The notes beneath the pieces are model-generated. The model did no database searches and had not been told where the DNA came from. It saw only the letters and a program-made list of their open reading frames with translations. The position numbers were made by a program, and so were the translations under genes. This document shows positions 36,274-48,940 of a stretch of 64,000 bases of DNA, piece by piece (position 1 is the first letter of the stretch; the number at the start of each line of letters is the position of its first letter). The stretch comes from Ooceraea biroi (lineage: Eukaryota; Arthropoda; Insecta; Hymenoptera; Formicidae), in assembly GCF_003672135.1 (NCBI RefSeq), contig NC_039516.1, positions 1,736,001-1,800,000 of the forward strand, read 5' to 3'.

Positions 36274-36279
36274 AATAAA
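36274..36279 (+). terminator. mex3: First AATAAA polyadenylation signal after mex3
   Basis: The first canonical AATAAA on the + strand downstream of the mex3 stop. The next ones are at about 38575, 38841 and 39050, and many more follow in the AT-rich region, where chance matches are common. Use of this signal is unproven. Confidence 0.25.
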
Positions 36280-37237
36280 GACTCGCCACTCTCGCTCACG
36301 CACTCGCCGCACGATTAAACGCACGCTAAAAATACATTCGCGTACGCACGAGCTTCGGAGGGTGCGCGAAAGACATGCGCGAACGATATTTGTATATTAT
36401 TTGTTACTTGTATAACGAAACGCCTCAACACGCAAGCAAACACCCGACGCGACACGGAGGGATATGCACACCCACACTTACACGTAAAACACACGGAAGA
36501 CACGCGCGCACCAGTAACATGCGTAACACAAAAGTGTATATTTATATATTACAATGATCGACCTGAGAAAAAGAGAGAGAAAAGTGTTTATCGTATTTAA
36601 GTTCGAGGTATAAAGTAAATTCTATATTTTTTCTATGTTAAGTATAAAGGAAGAAAAAAAATGATGCAGAGATACGGTGATGTGACGTACACATACATAT
36701 ATTATATATTATATACATATATATATACATACAATATATAAAATATATATTTATAGGTATTCTTTCTCTCTTTAGCATCTACGTTCCGAAAGGCGTCGCC
36801 AAGCCGCCTCGTCGCGCGCGAGAAATGCTGGCGGCTCTGGCGTGCACGTGCAACGTAATATAATGTAGATCGTGTCAGGTAATCTCTCTCATTAACTTTG
36901 CTATGATAAGTCTGATAATCCGTTCCGGGTCGCGCGGGACTCGCCCGCGAGATTCGGGACCTGGTGAAAGGAAGAGAGGGCGATAAAAGGGGCAAAGAAG
37001 GGAGAGACGGATGGCGACGCTACGAAAAGAGAGAACCGAAAGAAAGCTCTGGAGAACGGGGAGGATATCTCGATTCCACACACACGTACACGCTACACAC
37101 GCACACACATTATATATATAAACGTGCGTTTGTATATTTCGATCGGATTGCCGGGCCGAGAGAGAAAGATATTAACAATAATATATCTAAATTAATAATT
37201 ATAGTAATATATGTAAATTAATGATCGACAGGGAGAT

Positions 37238-37258
37238 TCGCGGATGTCACATCCGCGA
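37238..37258. repeat. 21-base perfect palindrome with single-base centre
   Basis: TCGCGGATGT, a central C, then ACATCCGCGA: ten complementary pairs around one base. It is GC-rich in AT-rich surroundings, and two CCATGG sites follow within 40 bases. It could be a dimer-binding site or a small hairpin. Confidence 0.6.
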
Positions 37259-39844
37259 GTACATATACACTGTTCCATGGCATGTATACTATCCATGGCG
37301 GAAGAGAAGAGAAAATCACACATGGATAGCAAGAAGCGTGAGAACTTTCGGAAACGGAAGAACGGAAGAAGCGTAGAGCCCAAAGGAAAACGCGAACTTG
37401 GAATCGTAGTAAATTAAGAAGAAAGAAAGAAAGAAAGAAGAGGAAGAGAGAGGGGTGTGTTGTAGGATGAAGGGTGGTTGTCAGGACTCGAAATAATCGC
37501 GACGCCAGACTCGAGCGGAAGAACGGCGCGGGTGCGGGCGAGGAAGCGAAAGAGGGGACACGGAAGACGAATCAAGTTTCGACGTTTTACTTTTTAGCTT
37601 TGGTTTTCCTCCTTTCCTTTCGCGATTGTTGGATGATGACCGAGAGCCGAGATATCGCGATATGAAGTGTCCGTAGACGTTTCGTCCGATTTTACCGGTG
37701 ACGAGGTAAATGCGCGTACATCAGCCTCGCTCCACGATCATTCCTCCTTTATCAGTGGTGCTTTTAGAAACGAATTCGGAAGAAAATTGGACGGAGGGGT
37801 ACGGTGGGACGCAGCTTTCTGACAACTCGCAATCGGCATCAAAGTTCTCGTATTTCCTCGTGAACGCGATCTTCATGATCGTCTCTCGATCTTCGTGATC
37901 GCGCGCCGGGACTTTGAGATTCGTCGAGGGACACGTCGTTATTCAGTCTTCCTTACGCGTTTCGCGTTTCGACCCTGTCGCGTACGAACCAGTGGTTTTT
38001 CTCGGCAATTCTCCAGTAGCGGCGAGAGGGAAGGTTCAGCTCGTAAATCGCGTTAGGCAAATCGCGCGAGCGAGGGATGACAGACATCTCTCACGGCAAC
38101 AGAAATTCGTCGAGAACCTCCGCTAGACTTTGGGACAATCCTGCTAAAATTGATACGCGACCGAGAACACGTGCACACAGAAACACATTACATGCACACG
38201 AATACGACACACAGGCAGCCTTCACTTTGGCCGAGGTTCCGACATCGCGGGCTCGTCGGCGTCATCGTTTTCTCATCGATTCGTCATTTTCGTATCATCA
38301 TCGTGTGTGTGTATATATATATATATACGCGTGCTCACAAATTTCGCGTGTCGACGCCAACTACACTAATGTCGTCGCGATCGAACGTTTTTCGAATCTT
38401 AATCGTCTCGGGAAGATCGCGCGTTCGCGATTCCGTTCTTTCGTTGCGGGGATCTTAATGGTAATCTCTCCACCACCGTTTGCCACCATTGACACCGCGC
38501 GAAACAGCGGACGTTCGCGTAATTTACAATTATATAGTGCCATACGCGTAAATCAAAAGTTGATCACTCGTGATAATAAACGGCGGTAGTTTAATGTCGT
38601 CGATGGTAACGGAGCGCGTCTCGGGGAAATTGCCGTGATTACGCGGCTATCAAACGTCGATAGCAAGAGGGGGTTCTTGGACGACACCGCTCGGATTCAC
38701 CCTCGCTTCTTGGACGAGCGTCTCACCTTCTCTTCTAGCTTACATCTCGTCTACGCTCGTGTATTCGTTTTCGCGCGTCGCGGTACATTCGCGCGGATGG
38801 GGCTGTCGAAACACGCACTCGCGGACACAGTGGTATATAATAAATAAATAAATAATTAAATAAATAAATGGGACTTGGCGCGTCTAGTTTTTAGAGGCGT
38901 TCTATAACAAGTAACTTTAACTGATAAGGGGAGGAGGGTCGTCGTGACGTAAGGTTTAATAATTGTAAAATATTTAAAGCGTAAACTTTAATGATTATTG
39001 TATAGCCATTGGCTGTGACCGATAACTGCCATTTTCTTAATCGAGAAATAATAAAAAAAGAAGTAATAAACGCGCAAGCGATGATGTAGTAAGATGATAC
39101 CTGCGTACATACGAGTACGCTGCAAGCATACACGATTACACGCAAACACGGTACGCAACGTGATGAGAGGCGACTAATGCACACCCACGACATACACACG
39201 ATGCAACATACACACAAAACACACGACGAACATGTAAAAGACACATGTAAGAACGTCCTGGGATGCGTGTGATGAAACATCATCGCGCGATTCACGCGGG
39301 AGGAGAGACGCGGAAAACGTTTCGTGACATAAAAGTGGCGAGTACATACGAGCAGAACGATTTATTTACAAAATTGACAAGGGAAAATCGATGACACGCG
39401 AATCAATCGAGCAATGTTTGATAGTTGCAGCGAAACGACGGGAAAAATCGATTGATAACGAAGGAGAAAAGAATCCGCGATCGCGAATAACGAAATGAAT
39501 CCGCGAATTGGGCGAACACCTCGCGGGAAATCGTCTGTCGACCCCTCTCAGCTTCGAGCCGCGAGCAGCAACCCCCTATTTACCCTCGCGACGTTGAAAC
39601 TTGAATAATGGATAGTGCGAAGCATATTGTTAAGGATATAAAACAAGGGGGTAAAGAAAGAGAGATAGAGAGTGTGTGAGAGAAAAAGCACAGACATACA
39701 CACACTTATACACGACGATACATATCGCAAACAATAATAACTAAACGTAAGAAAGATTATAGGATCTAGTAGATGTGGCAGAGTAATAAAGGAATTTTAA
39801 GAGAAAAAGAAAATAATAATTTAACTATAGGAATATATCGATGC

Positions 39845-39900
39845 GTGTGTGTATATATATAGAGATAGACAGAGAGAGAGAGAGAGAGAGAGTGAGAGAA
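39845..39900 (+). repeat. GT / TA / GA compound microsatellite
   Basis: A short GTGTGTA-TATATA stretch followed by about 24 bases of (GA)n. Confidence 0.8.
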
Positions 39901-40510
39901 AAAGAAAAAGAATAGATGATCGTTGTTGCTTGATTTATCTCTACTTACTATATGATTATATTTTATTGAATAAGTATATATCTGAGACGAGAGACAACAT
40001 GAATATTATCATTATTAAGTCTTATTGCGTTAAACACATTTTATTGCATAAATGCTATTAATTATTGATACGATGAATTATATCATGATTATTATTGGTC
40101 GATACATATATAGTATATGTCTCTGATGTAGTTTTTGTTTTGTGCATAATGTGTCACGTAGCATATCGAATTTCTCTCGGCGGGATTTTTCGCAAAACGA
40201 CCGCCGGTCTTTCAGCGAGATTGTGTTACTCGTTAATTTTCCTCGCTTTCTTCGCGCCCTCATCTCAGCCCGTTTCTCGCTCGAGCTTCCGCGCGCTTGG
40301 CGCGAAGAAAAGGGATTTAACGTTTCTCTCTCAACCTTGCGCCCGTTCTGTTCCACTTTCGATCGTTTCTCCCCCTCTCACCTTTCGTTTCATCATTTTC
40401 GTGGTTTGTGTGAGCTCTCGCCCGACGACGATGGATAGTGATTAGACATGAGTGAGAACATTGAGAGAATATCTAATATATTATGTCCATATATTATAAA
40501 ATTATATAAA

Positions 40511-40577
40511 CGCACATACACACACACACCACACACCACACACACACACACACACACAACACACATACACAGAGAGA
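40511..40577 (+). repeat. CA microsatellite
   Basis: About 65 bases of interrupted (CA)n, running into AGAGAG. Confidence 0.85.
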
Positions 40578-41668
40578 CATGACACGCAAAGTCATATGTG
40601 CACATCTTCGACACATACGCATCGCGACCATTGATTAAAAAAAGACCGCGCGCGTTCGAGACGAATGCAACATGGTTTGCACACATCAATCCTCCACAAT
40701 CGCATTTTAATGATAAGTATTTTCTTGACATTACGAGCGAGTCACTCGCAGCGCGTGCTCCAAAGTGCGTACATAATAAATCGCAAAAGACTTGGAGGAG
40801 CAACGCTCGAACGCGCGTCTGACCGCGTACTTCTCTCTTCTTTTTTTAAATAATTACTTACGTATTCATTAAGTATTTACTTAATTACCATGAGGGACAA
40901 AGGAAGGTGGTAGTTGTCCATGGATTCGTATAGACGCGTCGGACGTAGCGCGTCTGTTGTTTCTCCTAGAAACATTATTAATTAATCGTGCATGTACGGA
41001 ACGCGTGTGTTTCTCGGGCGATCACATGGCGAGTTGGTCACTTTCTGTTCTCGTCGGCGTCATCATCATCGCCTCAGCAATGATGATAGCAAAGATGAGT
41101 CGATCGAAAGCACGACGTCTCGCCGGCCACGTGTGTAACCCGCAGCCCATAGACTCGATCTCAGAGAAAGAAAGGGAATCGTTCCTTCAGTTTCTTCTTT
41201 TTTTCTCACCTTTCCCTTTCTCGGTTCGCCCGCGCTTGTTCGCGTGATTTCGCAACGCGTCGCACTAATCGGTGTTAAACGAATCCATAATTTTCTTGCT
41301 TTCCTTCGTCGCGTACGCCCGCGTGCGAACGTCGTCTCCTCATTCCTTTTCCCGCGTCTCGCTTCGTTCGTTTCGCGCCCTTTCGCGCCTTACTTTACGT
41401 CAGTCTTTCTACGTTTTTGTTGTTTTACGTCGATAATAAAGAAATATAATAATTTAATTGCCGCAACAGGAAATATATAATACCAGGTGCGGTCTAGCCT
41501 CTCGGGTCCCGTGGCCGTGTTGGAAAGTTGCAGTTGGAGATTCAGGGGAATCTGTGATGCACGGAAAATAAATAATAGGCTGTGTGACACGCGATCCGAG
41601 AGATACTACCTGGGACTAGAGAAATCAGTATTTCAGAAAGAAAAAATATATGAAAATGCATATATAAC

Positions 41669-41711
41669 TATTATTATTATTAATATTATTAATATTATTA
41701 TTATTATTATT
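41669..41711 (+). repeat. (ATT)n trinucleotide repeat
   Basis: About 14 ATT/AAT-phase units with two interruptions. Confidence 0.85.
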
Positions 41712-42699
41712 GATATAACTCTTTTGCGTTGTGTAGGATTTGATATCAAATTGAATATCGAAGATGCATCTGTTCCTCCGAAAAACGAAAGTGAACGACA
41801 GGGAAAAAAGTTACGTTACACTGTATATTCGTGCGAAACAAATCAGATATATCTCGCTTCGTTCGTTTCAATTTGATTTTAGTGAGATTGTTTTTTTTAA
41901 TTTTTAGTAATGTGATTGAGAAATGATTAATTAAGCAAGAGTTATAGTGGTTTTTGATGACTAAAACACTTAAAAGACAAGTAGAAAAGGAGAACGGGGA
42001 AAAAATTGGGGAAATTAATATTAGGGAAATATGATTTTAAAAATGACATTTTATAGAGGAAATTTTTATAGTATTCATTATATATCGTGCATGAGAAAAA
42101 AATATATAAACACATTATTATAGTTATTGCATTATTATGATTATAATTATTATATTATATTATATATCATATATATTGAATGTTGTGCTCACACACACTC
42201 AGTGTTTTTTTCATAGTCCCCGCAATGCGACAATGCGTGGGATTCTGCAAGAGGGAGAGAGAATGATGGTTTATATGAAAGAATCTAATATATGTAACGC
42301 AGATATTTTATGTTCGATGTTTTATTAATTACAATGTATTTATCATTTATATGTAACTATTATTGTAGTTGTAACTAGTATTGCTATTTCGTTTTCCATC
42401 TGTGCTTTTGTTGTTCCCTCTCTCTTTCTCCGTCTCCATCCGCTTACCCTGACAAATTAATTTTCTTGCTTCGGCTTTTTTTCCTTTCTTCCTTTCTCGA
42501 ACTTCCCCATCGATCGATGGAAAGCGCCGCGACGTTGATCGACGGACAAGCGCCGATCGATCTGATTGCGGCCTGATATTCGCAAAAGGGAGAGAAATGC
42601 ACTTTTGCAAATCGTTTGGGCATTAGTCGCAAATCGCGAAACTAAGAATCGCTTTTCCTTCCTTCGTTGGTGCGGTTGTTGAGAGAAAGATCAAAAGAA

Positions 42700-42740
42700 A
42701 GAGAGATAAAGAGAAAGAGAGAGAGAGAGAGAGATAGAGG
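42700..42740 (+). repeat. GA microsatellite
   Basis: Imperfect GA-rich run ending in about 22 bases of pure (GA)n. Confidence 0.75.
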
Positions 42741-43233
42741 AAGAACGAGCCTCGATGCACAGAAAGGACCGGATGTCATTGCACCGTCACAGTATCAAGC
42801 GACATCGCCACTCTTGCTCTAACGATAGCTATAAACAATCCTTGTAATAATATTAACTAAAGCCAGCAATAATTCATTGTGACGTCGCAATATTGTGGCG
42901 CCAAGGGCGATGCACCGGTTTCTCCTCGTGTATCACTTCCTCGATGTTTAACCCTTTCCCCCCGCAATCGCGTACAACGTACAAAAGGGTGGCGCTTTAT
43001 ATTTTTTGGCCGGTGTCCCTTCCTCCAGTGTTTCGAATGATTTGACTCGATTCACAGTTGTACATTGTACGCGAAGGATGATGATATTAATTAAATAATT
43101 AATTGTCGTATAAGCCTAGGACATTTTATCTCCCAATCTCGTTCCATCGCGAACGGAACGAGATATACACACAATCCGTACAATCGCAGCGGAAAATACA
43201 CATACGATGGATATGTGTATAGTAATTATGAGT

Positions 43234-43267
43234 ACGAGACTACTACTACTACTATTACTACTACTAT
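43234..43267 (+). repeat. (ACT)n trinucleotide repeat
   Basis: Run of ACT units with TAC/ATT variants. Confidence 0.75.
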
Positions 43268-43500
43268 TCCGGATAATTAGAACCCTTAGAAGCCACGAAT
43301 GCGCGAGAGTTGAAGGCGCCAAAATATGCGAGAATTATTTTTTAGAGTACTCAAATTACAATACGAGAGAGAGAAAGCGAGACAGAATGAAAGCGATGTG
43401 AGAACGAGAGAAGAAAAAAAATAAGCGACAGAAATTATAGAACAACAACTAATTATTTTCTATATTTTTTTATATAATTTTGTGGACACGCGTTAATATA

Positions 43501-43830
43501 TTATGACTATTAATATTATTATATTATTATTATGAATATTTTAATATATAATATGATTTTTATATAATGTGTACTTATGTTTTCTTTCCTGTGTTCTTGT
43601 CTGGTTGTTTGAAGCTTTGTGTTTGGTTAATCAGTTGTTGATTTCCGTACGACAGAAATACTGGATTCTCAAGAGGATCTGAATGAGCTTAGCGTAACAC
43701 TGAAGCAATCAAACACGCCGCGCAACCGACTATCCTATATTACTCAATAATATATATTATATATATAAAAATATATATATAATATCAATATATATAATAT
43801 ATATTTCATTTTATTATTATTATATTATTA
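43501..43830. repeat. TA / ATT low-complexity region
   Basis: ATT-rich sequence at 43501-43570 and near-pure TA blocks at 43746-43805, passing into ATT units again. Any frames or signals within it are unreliable. Confidence 0.75.
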
Positions 43831-44879
43831 TGTTTATTATCCTTTAATGATATATTATTCTTAATATTATCGCTACAAATAAATCCATTCTACAGATTGT
43901 CCCACGATTATCGTTGCTTCTCCTTGGAATCTGCTCAATTTGATGATGTGTTTCGCAACTTCTTGATTCCCGATTATGAGACAATCATTATACTTGTGTC
44001 GTAATATCTCGCAACTGACAGTAGCGTAGAGTAGTCGTAGGGCAGCCTGTACTGTGCATAACAATTATGCGATCATTGTCCACGAAAAGATACTTGTTTA
44101 TAAATCGTACCATATCAAATTGTTTACAAAATCGTTTTATCTCCCAGCATATTTTTTCTCGAATTATGTTTTACGTCTTTCTTTATACATATATATGTGT
44201 ATATACGAATTCGATGTTGTGCGACGTGAGCATCACTTTTCTATCTTCTTTTTTTTAACGATATTTGCGGTTTCGAGAGTCAGTGGTGTTTTACGCGAAT
44301 CATCGACTACATCCATCGACTATTGCTCTGTCATCAAAACCTTTATTTTTGTACGATACAAAAATTACACGTTGTTCATTATAACGTCATATATAGACAA
44401 ATAGACAAATAGACATTCTACTCCTTACGACATTCGAATGCGAACGATGATTCGCGACTATTCGAACGACGAGTAAAATGGAAAATATTGCCGTTTAATG
44501 TACGTTTAAGGATTCTTATACAAACCCGTACCAAAAATATTTTATTAAAAAAAGAAGTATATATATATACAAATATGTATATATACACGAGTCTCTATAT
44601 AGGAACGACGCGTACACTTGCGTACTGCTGGAAACAAATTTAATAAAATGTTACGTGATTTTGATACATTAACACCTAAGTTCTCATTATTTTCTCTCGC
44701 GTTATCCAACACCTCTGTTTTCTTCGAGTTATCCATTTTTTTCTGCCTCCTACACTACGTCTGGCTCCATCCTCTCATCTTCACTTCACGCCTCAATCTT
44801 CGCTTCTTGTGCTCTCTCTCTTGTATCAAATTCTTCTTCTCTTTATTTATCTCACGCCATATCGTTACATTTAATCGAA

Positions 44880-45661
44880 TGTGTCATCGCGGATGATTCC
44901 GAGGCGTTCCCTACCGCGTGATCGATTACTCGCGCGCGCGCGCGCGCGTGTAATTTTATCGGAGCGTCGCGAGTGCAGGGGTCTGAGAGAGGCAGACGGG
45001 GGTGTAGGAATAATACTCGTGGCACCCCATTTCGTGGTCCCGTTACTGACGGTCGCGTGTCGAACGGCAACCGGTCCGATAGTACGGTACGCAGGAGCGT
45101 GCCACGAAAATCTGTCTCGTCGATCCCTTGGGCGTCTCGGCCGCACCAAGGGCTGTTGCCCGTTGGGATGGCAACGTCGCATTGCAGCGTTGGGGTTGCG
45201 GTCGATGCCGTTCCGGTAATGGTAGCCGAGGTTACCGTTTCACGGCCCGACGTTCTCTCTCTTTGCGATTCTTTCCGAATGTATCGAGATTATCGCTCGA
45301 AGACCTTCGTCTTCGTTCTCCCCCTCGGAACCAGCCTGCTTTCGATCTCTCGTCCATGCAATTACGGAGGGGGTGGCCTTTCTATGTTTTCCCTCTTTGA
45401 TTCCTTTGCCTAAGAGGATCGCCGAGAGTCCGCGCGACGACCGCGCGAGGCGGATACCACCGGGGTACCTCCCCCGAGGAATCGAAGAACTTTCGGGCGA
45501 ACTCCCCCATTCCCGCCACGCCGACCGTTGGCGGCGGCTGGTGCGGCTTGCATGCATTTAAATTGTCATGAGTCATACTCCGCTGCATCAGCTCGCGCGA
45601 TGATGGCAGCGCGGCAGCACTTTGTCCAATATATATATATTTATATATTATACATATGTGT

Positions 45662-45692
<31 letters not shown>

Positions 45693-47200
45693 CGTGTGTG
45701 TGTATATATATACATATATATGTATATATACGGCGAGTAATCGCCGGCCGACGCGCGCTTCCTCTTTCTCCCTTTTGCCGTCCTACAACCCCCGCGACTT
45801 GGCGCGCGCTCTCTTTCCGTCAGCCTCTGTTGCTCCGCAGTAGATCGATAGCAGGAACGGTACTCGCCTCTCTCGCACGACTCGCGCTCTTGATATATGT
45901 ATAGACCGGCATACATCGCCGTTGGAAAATCGCAGCGAACGTTCTGCCGCAAGGGGTTGAAAGAGAGCGCGCGAGAGGGTGAAGCGACCGAGAGGGTGAG
46001 ACAGAGAAAGAGCGAGAGGGGAAGAGGGTGGTCGCCTCGAGGCCGATTTCAGGTCCGTAGCTCGTTCCAACTGCGCCACGTTTCTCCATCGTCGATCGCG
46101 ATGACGAAGATCATGATCGTACAAAAAATTCTGATGTCGATCTTGATCTACGAATGTTTGTGGAATCTGGATGATAATTCTGGAGGAAATCTCGCTACTC
46201 GGTGGATCGGTTATTAGTTCGCATTTTGTTCGAGCCGACTCGAGATCCACCATTTGAATCGAAGGGGACCTCACCTAGATCGTGTCTCGCTGGATTTACC
46301 TTACCAGCTTCGAATCGAACTCCCTCCTTTCTGCGAAACGCTGCTCTCTCGCTTCGCTCGACATTTCCCTAATTACGACAGTTTCGTCCCCGAACAATTA
46401 GAGTCGCTGCCGAGGAGAAAGCTCGTGGTCCCGCGGAGACGGACGCCGTTATTCGAGAGCAGTTTCAAATATTCACTATTCCACCGCGGGGGATCTTCTG
46501 GTCGATCGATATGGTTTCCTCTCCGAAAAGTTTCTCGAGACGATACGAGCGCAACGTACGGGGCACTTTTCAAAGTAAATTTGCTTTTAATCACCGGGAT
46601 TAAATTATACTGGTGTGTATCAGAGATGTCTCGGGTATCAACAAAAATCCCAGATATTCTCCAATCGTGTTTCTCACACGGCGAAATGAGCGATTTTCGT
46701 GAGATTTTCGCTTCCGTGTGCCATAGAATTTCCCAAGTGTTCCGCGAGCCTATCGAATTATACTTCTCTTTATTTCTAATGGTGTTTTCACACCATTCTT
46801 TTGCCTCCTCTCGTCCCTCCTCTCTCTCTCTCTCTGCATCCCCCGTCACTTCCACCCTCTTCGTCTGCATTGCGTCGTCTCCGACACTCTTTCTCTCTCC
46901 TCTCTCGGTCGATAGCTCGTAGGGGTCGCGGAGACGCGGCGACGCCCTGCCCGTCCATCCCCTTACGACTTGCCGCCAGGGGGTCTCAACCTTGATCAAA
47001 ATATTTTGTGATCTCATTGCCAGACAGCCGTAACGGTCGCACGACGTTGCAGCTGGCTCGGCACACCGCCGCTGTTCGCTTATATTATTGATTATCCCGA
47101 GTCGGCTCGAACCGACTAATACGCGCGACGATATCTTTGCCGATCCCGACACTCTCGAAATCGCTCCAATATTTCGTCCGCATTTCATAAAGGCGGCTAT
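44880..47200. other. GC- and CpG-rich island within AT-rich DNA
   Basis: The base composition jumps from AT-rich to CpG-rich at about 44880 and falls back after about 47200. Open frames overlap on both strands (for example 44973-45413 +, 46254-46922 + and 46373-47188 -), but none shows a domain or convincing exon borders. In insects such an island could hold a promoter, first exon or non-coding RNA; none is demonstrated. Confidence 0.35.
45629..45730 (+). repeat. Compound (TA)(CG)(GT)(TA) microsatellite
   Basis: TA-rich, then about 8 alternating GC units, then about 12 GT units, then TATATACATA. Alternating purine-pyrimidine over about 100 bases makes this the strongest Z-DNA or cruciform candidate of the window. 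Confidence 0.9.
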
Positions 47201-48850
47201 TGTGCAACTTGAAAAATGTTTATCGCACTTCCGGTTACTTTAATTCTCCCGCTACAATTCAATTTCGCGTTCGCCGGTACGCTTTCAGCGGACTTGTTTC
47301 GAGCTGCGATATTACACGGACACGAATCGATGGCATATGAATATAAATGGCTAGGTGGTCTCTTTTGTTATATATTTTAGTTATCTTTTTTTATATTTAT
47401 GGGAGATAAAGAATGCACAGGTAGACACGATTGGTCAGACAGGTCTCGAAAAGTTTTCAAGACGAGCTGTCAATACTCCTCTTATTTCACATTTACATGA
47501 ATTTTTAAGTCGCCTTCCCCGCAACGAGGCTGCTAGATCGTGCACGCGGTTGGAGATACCAGATTGTATTTTAAATGCATTTTAAAAGTGAGGCGTGTCG
47601 CATGTGTATATGTTCGATAATAGATATCTGCTGCCAGTGATTCTCAATTGTTACGCACGACGAGCGGTAGCATACTCGCCGGCGTAATAATGACATAATA
47701 ATGCGATTATTAAATAATGGTGTGCACAAATGTTATGTCATGCTCATTACACTTTGCGTTGTAATTCATGTGCGTTTTCGCTAATTCGTGTTATTGCGAA
47801 ATGAAAAATGATAAAAGTATTCTATATTAAATAAGAGATCACTATATAAAATAAGCATGCTGTTGAATTAGTTGATTCGAAATTAGAGGGATAACACGAA
47901 AATATACCATTTTACTGATTTATTTTGCACGAAAGGAGGAGAGAAAAAACGACAAATTCGAAGGAACAGGCTCTTCTCGTTTAGTTGTAAGCGGCCGATA
48001 TAATACATATTGTATTATTAGATAAAAAAATATCTTAGTTCCCAAACACACAATTCATTTGACTCGTAAAGCACTCGTAAAGTGTGTGGTTCGGAGCCAA
48101 AAGGAAACAAAATAAAAGATAAGACGAAAAGGAAAAATATGGCTATGCGGCCAGAAATATCTGAAAGGTGCGAGAAAAAATTAAATAAGATTAAGAATAC
48201 ATAAAAATATATAAATTATATATATATATATAATCTATAAATATACATATACGATATATGTAAATTCTAAGGCGCGTATTGCATAGATATTTATATATTA
48301 TATATGATACATATTATATATATATATATATATAGCATAGAGCTATATGGACCTCTGGTAAAGAGAATGGGGGTTTTTTCTATTTTATTATGATAACGAT
48401 CCTTAGGTGGTAGAGCATTTTATCTATACGAGACACGTTTTGACGAGAAGAGAAAAATGAAAACTATCCCTTATACCTATATGTATATTATTATTATATC
48501 TGTCGAGTATAAAAGTACACGCGTACATACATATATACATATTCGTACACACGCGTATATATAATACATATATATTATATATTCATAAATAGACGTTGAG
48601 AGAAAGAGATGTCACGTAAAATCTTAAAGGGTGCGATCGCGGTTTTGCAAATTGCTGTCGCATCATGATAACTCAAAATAATATATGGAAAAGTACAGGC
48701 GATGTTATTGAGAAAAATATTTAGTGAGAGAGAGAAAGCAAGAAAGTTAGAAAAATATAGAGTACGAAACAGCCATCACATGGCAATCACACGCGGAGGC
48801 ACAAGGAAACTGGAAGACGCGATTATTAAACCAAAAATGAAGGGAAATTT

Positions 48851-48880
48851 GGAGAGAATGAGTGAGAATGAGTGAGAATG

Positions 48881-48931
<51 letters not shown>

Positions 48932-48940
48932 GAGAGAGAA
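48851..48940 (+). repeat. GAGAATGAGT decamer repeat leading into (GA)n
   Basis: Two full GAGAATGAGT units and a partial third, followed by about 56 bases of (GA)n with one GG interruption. The decamer may have grown out of the GA tract by slippage and mutation. Confidence 0.8.

Larger units (their letters stand above)
32444..36279 (+). other. mex3: Candidate mex3 3' untranslated region
   Basis: This is sequence directly downstream of the stop. No AATAAA occurs on the + strand until 36274-36279, 3.8 kb away, so if the canonical signal is used the 3' UTR is at least this long. It contains an irregular CAT/CGT trinucleotide run (about 32690-32755), GA (32969-32998) and TA/CA-type repeats. Vertebrate MEX3 mRNAs also have long 3' UTRs. 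A variant signal upstream could make it shorter, and no transcript evidence is available. Confidence 0.4.
36280..44879. other. AT-rich downstream region, no gene seen
   Basis: AT-rich sequence with frequent microsatellites (TA, CA, GA, ATT, ACT, AAAT). No coding frame longer than chance and no recognised RNA gene. Many AATAAA sequences on the + strand would allow extended mex3 3' ends, or it may simply be intergenic. Confidence 0.45.

Noticed and set aside
45147..45167. X-box (RFX)-like GTTGCC...GGCAAC
   Set aside because: The half-sites are nine bases apart, too far for the RFX consensus spacing of one to three.
46021..46080. tRNA-Ser-like sequence on the minus strand
   Set aside because: GTGGCGCAGTTGG fits box A and GGACCTGAAATC resembles an anticodon loop, but the anticodon stem pairs poorly and there is no GGTTCGA-type box B downstream. 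At most a tRNA fragment or chance.
46373..47188. 271-codon open frame on the minus strand
   Set aside because: No recognised domain, low-complexity Glu/Arg part over a CT tract, and a + frame of similar length overlaps it. Kept only as part of the GC-rich island note.
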